64,000 bases of DNA from an uncultured Rhodospirillaceae bacterium (GTDB lineage Bacteria; Pseudomonadota; Alphaproteobacteria; Azospirillales; Azospirillaceae), in NCBI GenBank assembly GCA_937927415.1, contig CALBDS010000004.1, forward strand, positions 496,001 to 560,000, read 5' to 3'. Below the pieces are notes generated by a model that was given only the letters and a program-made list of their open reading frames with translations, did not search any database and was not told the DNA's origin. Numbering within the stretch: the stretch's first letter is position 1; every line of letters starts with the position of its first letter. Position numbers and translations under genes: made by a program. Positions 35,067-42,066 of this stretch are shown here, piece after piece.

Positions 35067-35540
35067 TTGAGCATCATCGACGAAGTGGAATGCCTGCGCC
35101 GAATCCCCCTGTTCGCCAACATCGAAGTGCCGAAGCTGAAGCTTCTGGCATTTACCAGCGAACGCATCTGTTTTCCGGCCGGCGATGTCCTGTTCCGCCA
35201 GAATGAAATGGGCAACACCGCCTACATCATCTTGGATGGTGAAGCCCATGTTCTGGTCGATACGCCCGGCGGACCGCTGGATGTGGCAACCTTGCGGCGC
35301 AGCGACATCGTGGGGGAAATCGCCATCCTGTGCGACGTGCCCCGCACCGCCAGCGTCATCGCCGAAACCGACCTGACGGTGCTGTGCATTTCCAAGGACA
35401 CCTTTTTCCGCATGGTCATGGAATTCCCCCAGATCGGAGTTGAGATCATGCGGGTCCTGGCCCAGCGCCTGGAACACACCACCCGTCAGGTCCGCCAGAT
35501 GGCCGCAGCGGTGGCGGTCCCCGCCTCGGCACCCGCCTGA
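35067..35540 (+). CDS. Cyclic nucleotide-binding (CNB) domain protein
   Basis: A 157-residue protein consisting of one CNB domain with a short C-terminal helix and no DNA-binding domain. The phosphate-binding cassette is GEIAILCDVPRTASV, with the Arg that contacts the cyclic phosphate. The start is a TTG at 35067 with a perfect gaaggag seven bases before it; no ATG fits. It is placed 24 bp after the unusual ABC protein and probably acts with it, perhaps gating it in response to cAMP, cGMP or c-di-GMP (inference). Confidence 0.87.
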   Translation: MSIIDEVECLRRIPLFANIEVPKLKLLAFTSERICFPAGDVLFRQNEMGNTAYIILDGEAHVLVDTPGGPLDVATLRRSDIVGEIAILCDVPRTASVIAETDLTVLCISKDTFFRMVMEFPQIGVEIMRVLAQRLEHTTRQVRQMAAAVAVPASAPA

Positions 35541-35560
35541 CCCCTCGCCTGGACACCACG

Positions 35561-36250
35561 ATGCAGCCCGATCAGCCCACCGGCACCCCTCTTCCCGGCT
35601 GGACACCCCGTCCCCGCCCGCCGCGCACCGCCGCCGCGGGCCGTTTCTGCCGGCTGGAGCCGCTGGACCCGTCCCGTCACGGCCCCGCCCTGTTCGACGC
35701 CAACGCCACCGACCCCGACGGGCGGATGTGGACCTATCTCGGTTACGGCCCGTTCGCCGGGTACGATGCCTACGCCACATGGCTGGCGGGGCAGGCGGAA
35801 AGCGACGACCCGCTGTTCCACGCCATCGTCACGCCGGACCACGGGGCCGTGGGGTTGGCCGCCTATCTGCGCATCGAGCCGGCGGTGGGGGTGATCGAGA
35901 TCGGGCACCTGGCCTTCTCCCCCCGGCTGCAGCGCACGCCGGCGGCGACGGAGGCGCTTTTCCTGCTGATCCGCCGGGCTTTCGACGAATTGGGGTACCG
36001 GCGGGTGGAATGGAAATGCGATTCCCTGAACGCGCCGTCGTACCGGGCCGCCGAACGGCTGGGCTTCCGGTACGAGGGGCTGTTCCGGCAGGCCACCATC
36101 TACAAGGGGCGCAACCGGGATACCGCGTGGTTTTCCATCATCGATACGGAATGGGACGCGGTGAAGGCCGGGTTCGAACGCTGGCTTGATCCGGCCAATT
36201 TCGACGACAGCGGGCGCCAGCGCGCCACGCTGCAAACGCTGCGGGGATAA
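35561..36250 (+). CDS. GNAT-family N-acetyltransferase (RimJ/RimL type)
   Basis: A 229-residue acetyltransferase. The acetyl-CoA-binding region is GHLAFSPRLQRTPAATEALF and the conserved tail is VEWKCDSLNAPSYRAAERLGFRYEG, typical of RimJ/RimL-like enzymes that acetylate protein N-termini or small amines. The first ~25 residues are Pro-rich. It follows the CNB gene by ~20 bp but its function gives no clear link. The substrate is unknown. Confidence 0.88.
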   Translation: MQPDQPTGTPLPGWTPRPRPPRTAAAGRFCRLEPLDPSRHGPALFDANATDPDGRMWTYLGYGPFAGYDAYATWLAGQAESDDPLFHAIVTPDHGAVGLAAYLRIEPAVGVIEIGHLAFSPRLQRTPAATEALFLLIRRAFDELGYRRVEWKCDSLNAPSYRAAERLGFRYEGLFRQATIYKGRNRDTAWFSIIDTEWDAVKAGFERWLDPANFDDSGRQRATLQTLRG

Positions 36251-36280
36251 GCGGGGCCACGGCGGCCCCGTCCCCGTCGC

Positions 36281-37009
36281 TCAGCGGGGCTTGCGGACGA
36301 AGCGCAGGAACACGGGCTTGCGGCCGGCGACGATGGCCTTTTCCTCGTAACGGGTCGGGGGCCAGTCGGCCGGGCGGATGCGCCAGTCCGACGGGACGCG
36401 GGCGGTCCATTCGAAATCCGGCGATGTCACCGTATGCTCCAGCATCCACCGCAGCAGGCTCATATCGTCGGAGGCAAGGCGCAATTCGGCACCGTCCTTC
36501 AGCACGCGGGCCAGCTTGGGCAAGTTCTCCGGGCCGATGAAACGGCGGTCCCAATGGCGCTTCTTCGGCCACGGGTCGGCGAACAGAACGAAGGCCCGGC
36601 CGATGGACGCATCGGGAAGGGCATCCAGAAGCGGGCGGGCGTCGTCGGGCAGAATCCGCACATTGTCCAGCCCATCCCGGTCCACCAGCGCCAGCAGCCC
36701 CGCTACCCCGTTGACGAAGGGTTCGCAGCCGATCACCCCCACGGCCGGGTTGTGCTTGGCCTGCCACGCCAGATGATGGCCGCTGCCGAAGCCGACCTCC
36801 AGCCACACATCGTCCACCGGGCGGGGGAACAGCCCATGGGGGTCCACCTGTTCGCCCGGCTGCGGCACCGGCATTGACAGCGCCGGCAGCAGCGTTTCCA
36901 GAAGCCCGGATTTGTGCTTGCGCAGCGGGCGCCCCTTGCGCCGGCCATACAGCCGCCGGCCCTGCGCATCATGCTCCGGCTGTTCGTCCCTGCTGTCGTC
37001 GTTCATCAC
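36281..37009 (-). CDS. trmB: tRNA (guanine-46-N7)-methyltransferase
   Basis: A 242-residue enzyme that makes m7G46 in tRNA variable loops using SAM. Diagnostic motifs are LEVGFGSGHHLAWQAK (SAM site), the FADPWPKKRHWDRRFI signature and the C-terminal TRYEEKAI. The basic N-terminus (LYGRRKGRPLRKHKSGLL) is usual for alphaproteobacterial TrmB. It is downstream of metK, which makes its cofactor; two hairpins, including a strong terminator, lie between them. Confidence 0.96.
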   Translation of the reverse strand: MMNDDSRDEQPEHDAQGRRLYGRRKGRPLRKHKSGLLETLLPALSMPVPQPGEQVDPHGLFPRPVDDVWLEVGFGSGHHLAWQAKHNPAVGVIGCEPFVNGVAGLLALVDRDGLDNVRILPDDARPLLDALPDASIGRAFVLFADPWPKKRHWDRRFIGPENLPKLARVLKDGAELRLASDDMSLLRWMLEHTVTSPDFEWTARVPSDWRIRPADWPPTRYEEKAIVAGRKPVFLRFVRKPR

Positions 37010-37043
37010 TCACGCCCTGAAAACGCTCAAGCCTGAAAACAGC

Positions 37044-37101
37044 AGCAGGGGCCGAAACCGGCCCCTGCTGGGTACAGCCGTGACGGGGCCGCAAGGCCCC
37101 G
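37044..37101 (-). terminator. Terminator hairpins after metK
   Basis: AGCAGGGGCC-(loop)-GGCCCCTGCT (37044-37069) is followed on the minus strand by a T-rich stretch. A second hairpin, CGGGGCC-GCAA-GGCCCCG, lies at 37084-37101, nearer metK. Confidence 0.75.
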
Positions 37102-37107
37102 CCCGCC

Positions 37108-38277
37108 TTAGAAGAACGCGGCGCGCAGGTCGTTGACCAGATCGGTCTTTTCCCACGAGAAGCCGCCGTCGGCGTCGGGATCGCGGCCGAAGTGGCCGTA
37201 AGCGGCGGTGCGGGCGTAGATCGGCCTGTTCAGGCCCAGATGGGTGCGGATGCCGCGGGGGCTGAGGTTCACCAGCTGCTGGAGCACGTCCGACAGGCGG
37301 GCCTCGTCCACCTTACCCGTGCCGGCGGTGTCGATGTAGACCGACAGCGGCTTCGACACGCCGATGGCGTAGGACACCTGGATGGTGCACTTCTCCGCCA
37401 GACCGGCGGCGACCACGTTCTTGGCCAGATAGCGGGCGGCGTAGGCGGCCGAGCGGTCCACCTTGGTCGGGTCCTTGCCCGAGAAGGCGCCGCCGCCATG
37501 GGGAGCAGCCCCGCCATAGGTGTCCACGATGATCTTGCGGCCGGTCAGGCCGGCGTCACCGTCGGGACCGCCGATGACGAAACGGCCGGTCGGGTTGACG
37601 TAGAAATTGGCCTCGTCGCACATCCAGCCGTCGGGCAGGCAATTGACGACGTGGGGGCGCACGATCTCGCGCACATCCGCCGCCGACAGCCCCTCGGCGT
37701 GCTGGGTGGACACCACCACCGAGGTGGCGCGCACCGGACGGCCGTTTACGTACTGCAGCGTCACCTGGCTCTTGGCGTCGGGACCGAATTCCGGCGCGGC
37801 ACCCGAATGGCGGGCCTCGGCCAGCGACTTCAGGATGGCGTGGGAATAATAGATCGGGGCCGGCATCAGTGCGGGCGTCTCGTTGCAGGCGAACCCGAAC
37901 ATGATGCCCTGGTCGCCCGCCCCTTCGTCCTTGTCACCAGCGGCATCGACGCCCACGGCGATGTCGGCGGACTGGGAATGGACCAAGCACTTGACGTCCA
38001 TCTTTTCCCAATGGAAGCCGTCCTGCTCGTACCCGATGTCCTTCACCGCGTGACGGGCCACTTGGATCAGGTGTTCGGGCGTGATGCTGGCGGGGCCGCG
38101 GACTTCGCCCGCCAGGACCACCTGATTGGTGGTGGCCAACGTCTCCACCGCCACGCGGGCGTAGGGATCGTGCGACAGATACAGATCGACGATCGCGTCG
38201 GAAATCCGGTCGCACACCTTGTCGGGATGCCCTTCGGACACCGACTCACTGGTGAAGACATAGGAGCGATTGGTCAC
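37108..38277 (-). CDS. metK: S-adenosylmethionine synthase
   Basis: A 389-residue enzyme forming S-adenosylmethionine from methionine and ATP. Signatures are SVSEGHPDKVCDRISDA, GAGDQGIMFGFACNET, the Lys-containing GAFSGKDPTKVDRS P-loop-like motif and FSWEKTDLV near the C-terminus. The start is GTG at 38277, with gaggtagg upstream. Gene order lnt, XRE regulator, metK, trmB is common in Rhodospirillales. No SAM riboswitch is recognisable in its leader, unlike metZ. Confidence 0.97.
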   Translation of the reverse strand: MTNRSYVFTSESVSEGHPDKVCDRISDAIVDLYLSHDPYARVAVETLATTNQVVLAGEVRGPASITPEHLIQVARHAVKDIGYEQDGFHWEKMDVKCLVHSQSADIAVGVDAAGDKDEGAGDQGIMFGFACNETPALMPAPIYYSHAILKSLAEARHSGAAPEFGPDAKSQVTLQYVNGRPVRATSVVVSTQHAEGLSAADVREIVRPHVVNCLPDGWMCDEANFYVNPTGRFVIGGPDGDAGLTGRKIIVDTYGGAAPHGGGAFSGKDPTKVDRSAAYAARYLAKNVVAAGLAEKCTIQVSYAIGVSKPLSVYIDTAGTGKVDEARLSDVLQQLVNLSPRGIRTHLGLNRPIYARTAAYGHFGRDPDADGGFSWEKTDLVNDLRAAFF

Positions 38278-38580
38278 GGCCTACCTCGGCTATCTCACAG
38301 GAGAAAGATGGAAAAAACCGGCGTTTACACTTTCAGATTTGCCAGTTTTTGACAACATTCCGGCTCGGGGTCAAGCAGACTCCCATGCGACATCTGTGAG
38401 AAAAGCAAAGGGGGCATGGCTGCCGGCCGGACAGCTCAACCCTGGCACGGTCATTCCGTACCCCGCGCCGCTCGACACCCTCATCATACCGGCCGCCCAG
38501 GCACCGGCGGAGCCTCGCGTCACGGCTCCGCCCGGTCCTCAAGCGTGGGAAAGGGCCGGATGCACAGGCCCGGGCAAGCC
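38278..38580. other. Intergenic region upstream of metK
   Basis: About 300 bp without a gene. It must hold the metK promoter (minus strand). A weak long-range inverted repeat (ctcacag 38294-38300 / ctgtgag 38394-38400) is the only structure noticed. No riboswitch consensus was found. Confidence 0.5.
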
Positions 38581-39063
38581 TCAGTCGGCGGCTTCCAGAG
38601 CGCCGGCGTTCGCCACGGCCTTGGTCAGCTCGAACAGCCGCTTGCGCACCGACGGATCGGAAATCCGGTAATAGGCGCGGACCAGTTCCAGGGTTTCGCG
38701 CTTGGCCATGGGATCCGGTTCGTACCCGGAACCGGAGCGGGTGTCCTCCGGCAGTCCCCCATCCAGCGCGGTCACGACGGCGCTCGGCTCTTCCGGCATG
38801 TCGTCAAAGAAGAACGACACCGGCACATCCAGCACCCGGCTGAGGTCGAACAGACGCGAGGCGCCGATTCGGTTGGCTCCCCGTTCGTACTTCTGCACCT
38901 GCTGGAACGTCAGGCCGATGGCCTCGCCCAGCTTTTCCTGGCTCATGCCCAGAAGCGTACGGCGTAACCGCACGCGCGATCCCACATGCACGTCGATGGG
39001 GTTCGGCTTTCCGGTTTTCGGCCGTCCGGTCACGCCCCGGCGGCTCCGCGCTGCTGTTTGCAT
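38581..39063 (-). CDS. XRE-family transcriptional regulator
   Basis: A ~160-residue regulator with a central helix-turn-helix (residues ~22-80: VGSRVRLRRTLLGMSQEKLG, LTFQQVQKYERGANRIGASR) and a C-terminal helical region (ETLELVRAYYRISDPSVRKR). It belongs to a widespread alphaproteobacterial group that begins NPIDVHVGSRVR. The start is set at ATG 39063 because of the agggaacaggg just before it; ATG 39093 or 39159 would give a longer protein. The position between lnt and metK is conserved in related genomes and suggests a role in envelope or methionine control (inference). Confidence 0.9.
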   Translation of the reverse strand: MQTAARSRRGVTGRPKTGKPNPIDVHVGSRVRLRRTLLGMSQEKLGEAIGLTFQQVQKYERGANRIGASRLFDLSRVLDVPVSFFFDDMPEEPSAVVTALDGGLPEDTRSGSGYEPDPMAKRETLELVRAYYRISDPSVRKRLFELTKAVANAGALEAAD

Positions 39064-39177
39064 ACCCTGTTCCCTGAATACGTGTGAAGTCATACTCTGG
39101 ACATATCCGTGTATGCAGTCAAGCACCCCCTTCGAAAACGAGGCATGCGTCAGTTGCAAAAGATGAAATGGGGGTGC

Positions 39178-40755
39178 CTATCGGCGTTGTCCACTGGCCA
39201 GCCCCACGCCCACCGCGCTCAAAAGGAGGATCAGAAGCACGCCGTCCCCGTAGCGGGCATAAGGGGTTGGCGCGGGCAGCGGTTGCGGCAGGGCTGCATC
39301 CACGATCCCCCGTTGCCCCAGCCCCAGCATGGCGGTGACCCGGCCGACGGGATCGACGACGCCGGAAATGCCGGTGTTGGCGCTGCGCACCAGGGGCAGC
39401 CCCTCTTCCACCGCGCGCACGCGGGCGATGGCGAAATGCTGGTGCGGGCCGGCGGAGCGGCCATACCAGGCGTCGTTGGTCAGGTTGAGCAGCCAGGCGG
39501 GGCGGTCGGCGGGATCGGTCACGGCGGCGGGGAAGATCACCTCGTAACAGATCAGCGGACTGACTGGCGGCAATCCCGGCAGACGCAGCGTGCGCGGTCC
39601 CGGCCCGGCGGAGAACTCCGCCCCGTTGCCGGCGATGGCCCCCACCGGCAGCCATTGGCGCAGCGGCATGTATTCGCCGAACGGCACCAGATGGAACTTG
39701 TCGTAGGTGGCCTGCACCACCCCGCCGCGATCGACGGCAACAAGACTGTTGAAGTAACGCACCGAGCCGCCGGCATCCCCCTCCGCCCGCGGAGCGCCGG
39801 TGAGGAGCAGGCCGCCGGGCGGCGTGACGGCGCCCAGCGCCATCCGCCGCCGCGCGTCGCGGTCCACGAAGAACGGCACCGCGGTTTCCGGCCAGATGAT
39901 ATGGGTCGGGGGCGTGCCGTCGGGCTGGGCCGACAGGTCCAATTGCTGGGCCACATTGTTTTCGCGTTCGGCGGGCGCCCATTTCAGCCGCTGGTCGATG
40001 GCCGCCTGCACCAGCCGCAGCCGCACGTCGGGCACGAGGGCGGTCGGGTTCTGCTCCATCCGCACGGCCCCCCACACCGCCACGCCCGCCAGCAGCGCCC
40101 CCCCCAGCCCGGCGGCCACCGCCACCCGCCGCCCGCTTTCCCCCGGATCGGGCAGAGCCGCCGGCAGGGATGCCAGCAGCACCGTCAGCAGACTTAGCCC
40201 ATAGATTCCGGTGACGGCGGCCAATTGCAGCACCGGCCCCACCTCCACCCAGCCATAACCGACCGCGTTCCATGGGAATCCGGTGAACAGATGGCCGCGC
40301 AGCCACTCGCACACGGTCCAGGCGGCGGCGAACAGCAGCACCCGCCCCAACCCGCGGCGCCCCACCAGCCACGTCGCCAAGGTTGCCGCCCCACCGAAAA
40401 AGGCCAGCAGGATCGGCAATCCCGCCGCCGACAGCGGCAAGGCCCACCAGAAACGCCCGATGTCGGTGAACAGGGCGAAGGAGATCCAATACAACCCGAT
40501 CAGGTGATGGCCGAAGGCGAACCACCAGCCGACGGCAAAGGCCCCGCGCCGGGTGCGGCACCCGTCGAGCAGCCACAGCAGCCCAGGAAACGCGACCAGC
40601 AGCACCGGCACCGCCCCGGCGGGCGGCAAGGCCAGCGCGGCCAGCCCCCCCAGCACGGCAGCCAGAGCGAAACGCCGCCAGCCGGACAGCCGCGACAACC
40701 ACACCGCGAGCGGAGCCAGCGGCCGCCCCACGGCGAAGGGAGAGGGAGCGAGCAT
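39178..40755 (-). CDS. lnt: Apolipoprotein N-acyltransferase
   Basis: A ~525-residue inner-membrane enzyme that adds the third acyl chain to lipoproteins, the last step before Lol sorting. An N-terminal half with about six membrane helices precedes a nitrilase-like periplasmic domain with the Glu290 (IIWPETAVPF), Lys353 (YDKFHLVPFGEY), Cys403 (LICYEVIFP) triad, and a last membrane helix at the C-terminus. The start is set at ATG 40755 by family length; the frame continues 37 codons upstream. lolA is in the same window, 6 kb away. Confidence 0.95.
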   Translation of the reverse strand: MLAPSPFAVGRPLAPLAVWLSRLSGWRRFALAAVLGGLAALALPPAGAVPVLLVAFPGLLWLLDGCRTRRGAFAVGWWFAFGHHLIGLYWISFALFTDIGRFWWALPLSAAGLPILLAFFGGAATLATWLVGRRGLGRVLLFAAAWTVCEWLRGHLFTGFPWNAVGYGWVEVGPVLQLAAVTGIYGLSLLTVLLASLPAALPDPGESGRRVAVAAGLGGALLAGVAVWGAVRMEQNPTALVPDVRLRLVQAAIDQRLKWAPAERENNVAQQLDLSAQPDGTPPTHIIWPETAVPFFVDRDARRRMALGAVTPPGGLLLTGAPRAEGDAGGSVRYFNSLVAVDRGGVVQATYDKFHLVPFGEYMPLRQWLPVGAIAGNGAEFSAGPGPRTLRLPGLPPVSPLICYEVIFPAAVTDPADRPAWLLNLTNDAWYGRSAGPHQHFAIARVRAVEEGLPLVRSANTGISGVVDPVGRVTAMLGLGQRGIVDAALPQPLPAPTPYARYGDGVLLILLLSAVGVGLASGQRR

Positions 40756-40913
40756 GGGAATTGAGCCTTCCGGAGGGATGGGGTTTTTCAGATGGCGGAA
40801 CCAGACGCCCGATAGATAAGCCGCACGTTTTTTTCCGCCATCCGTTTTTCCGCATCGCAGCCGCATTCACGCTCTTGCAACGGGCCGCGTCACCCCCTAT
40901 AAACAGGGGCGCC

Positions 40914-40987
40914 GCGGGTGTAGCTCAATGGTAGAGCAGAAGCTTCCCAAGCTTACGACGAGGGTTCGATTCCCTTCACCCGCTCCA
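40914..40987 (+). tRNA. tRNA-Gly (anticodon CCC)
   Basis: A 74-nt cloverleaf with encoded CCA: acceptor GCGGGTG/CACCCGC, D arm AGCTCAATGGTAGAGC, and anticodon loop TTCCCAA giving CCC (reads GGG). The T arm AGGGTTCGATTCCCT is intact. Confidence 0.96.
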
Positions 40988-41008
40988 CGATCCGCTTTGG
41001 TTCCGTGT

Positions 41009-41042
41009 CCGCCGTTCGGGAGAAATCCTGAGCGGTTTTTTT
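41009..41042 (+). terminator. Terminator after tRNA-Gly
   Basis: CCGC ... TCGGGA-GAAA-TCCTGA ... GCGG, directly followed by seven T residues. Confidence 0.8.
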
Positions 41043-41050
41043 GTGCTGCG

Positions 41051-41115
41051 CATGTCGAGGGGATCCTCCCCTCGATACTCCCCGGACAGGGGCCTCGGCC
41101 CCTGTACCCTATCGT
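41051..41115 (+). repeat. Double-hairpin dispersed repeat, copy 1
   Basis: tcgagggg...cccctcga followed by cactcc-like spacing (actccccgga) and a second hairpin caggggc...gcccctg. Related units lie at 44400-44460 (inverted), 59712-59777 and 59778-59834 (inverted). Confidence 0.8.
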
Positions 41116-41135
41116 CCGCCCGTGCGATCCGGTGG

Positions 41136-41447
41136 CTACAGGCCCGCACGGGGGGCGGTGATCTTGGCCACGGTGCACGCGGTCTTTTCCAAGGAAAATC
41201 CCAGCGGCGGGGTCAGCCGCACGCGCCAGCCGTCGGTGGTTTCGGCGGTGATCCCGCCCTGGGTGATTTCAAACGACGTCAGGTTGGGATAGGTCAGCAC
41301 CGGAATGTCATTCTGCCAGCAGATCATGGTGTAGATCTCCCGCGACCGCGGAACATACGGGTTCAACACGCCGTCATCCGCCCAAGTGGTGGCGGACAGC
41401 AGGCACGATACCGCGGCAAGGGCGAAACGGTGGCGGGAACGGCGCAT
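41136..41447 (-). CDS. Small secreted hypothetical protein
   Basis: A 103-residue precursor with a clear signal peptide (MRRSRHRFALAAVSCLLSAT, cleavage near TWA-DD), leaving ~80 residues. The mature part is beta-rich and has two Cys (TMICWQND and KTACTVAK) that could form a periplasmic disulfide. Family unknown. ATG 41447 has gaaggag before it; the frame reaches 12 codons further upstream without support. It ends next to the double-hairpin repeat. Confidence 0.78.
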   Translation of the reverse strand: MRRSRHRFALAAVSCLLSATTWADDGVLNPYVPRSREIYTMICWQNDIPVLTYPNLTSFEITQGGITAETTDGWRVRLTPPLGFSLEKTACTVAKITAPRAGL

Positions 41448-41504
41448 CGGCGGGTCTCCTTCGCTGGGCTTCCCTGTCGTCACGGACCACCAGCGAAACC
41501 GCTG

Positions 41505-41690
41505 GCGGCCGGGAGTTCAGAAGTCGAGCAGAGACGACCGCGGCGTTCTTTCGCCGTGAGGCTTGGACATGCAACGCCGCCTCCCGGCCATAGCGGAAGA
41601 CGACATCGTTCCGGCCGATGTTGAGCCGCTCTGCACAGGGTTCTGACGCCCCGGAACGGCCGTTTTTACCGTTCAAATTGCATCTAACGG
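41505..41690. other. Tandem structured element, unit A
   Basis: The first of two ~185-bp units spaced 251-252 bp apart. Stems: GGCCGGGAG (41507-41515) with CTCCCGGCC (41581-41589); GCGGCGTT (41540-41547) with AACGCCGC (41573-41580); GAACGG (41654-41659) with CCGTTC (41669-41674). The loop text gcttggacatgc and the ggttctgacgccccggaac block are identical to those in unit B. No supported gene; strand unknown. Confidence 0.7.
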
Positions 41691-41755
41691 TGTGCAGACG
41701 TCAATGTCAAGCGTGTCGCCGGTTGTGGACACAACCGCTTCTGCCGCCCGCTTCC

Positions 41756-41946
41756 GGCGGCCGGGAGTTCAGAAGCTGTCACAGGACGGCCGCAGCGTTC
41801 TTTGGCTGGAGGGCTTGGACATGCAACGCTGCCCCCCGGCCGCACCGGAAGGGGGCATCGTTTCCGGCCGATGCCATGCCGCTCTGCTCGGGGTTCTGAC
41901 GCCCCGGAACGGTGAACAGCACCGTTCGTATTGCATCTGAATGTAT
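41756..41946. other. Tandem structured element, unit B
   Basis: The second unit. The same stems are kept by paired changes: GCAGCGTT (41792-41799) with AACGCTGC (41825-41832), and GAACGGTG (41907-41914) with CACCGTTC (41920-41927). The outer stem is GGCCGGGAG (41759-41767) with CCCCCGGCC (41833-41841), with one mismatch. It ends ~120 bp before the TPR gene. Confidence 0.7.
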
Positions 41947-42066
41947 GGTTCTACGGGATGTCAAGGCTATTCACGCGAATAAAAATGGGAATGAAACTCG
42001 CCAAGCTTGTGCACGGGTGTGGGGGGCGCCATCATGCGGGTGGTGGGGCCAAGATCATGCGGGGCA

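Noticed and set aside
38278..38580. Possible SAM riboswitch before metK
   Set aside because: Looked for SAM-II and SAM/SAH-type features; only a weak 7-bp long-range inverted repeat was found, without the conserved core.
41374..41964. Short minus-strand open frames across the tandem structured elements
   Set aside because: They share a peptide stretch only because the DNA units are repeats; frames have no ribosome sites and are broken differently in the two units, while stem pairing is conserved.
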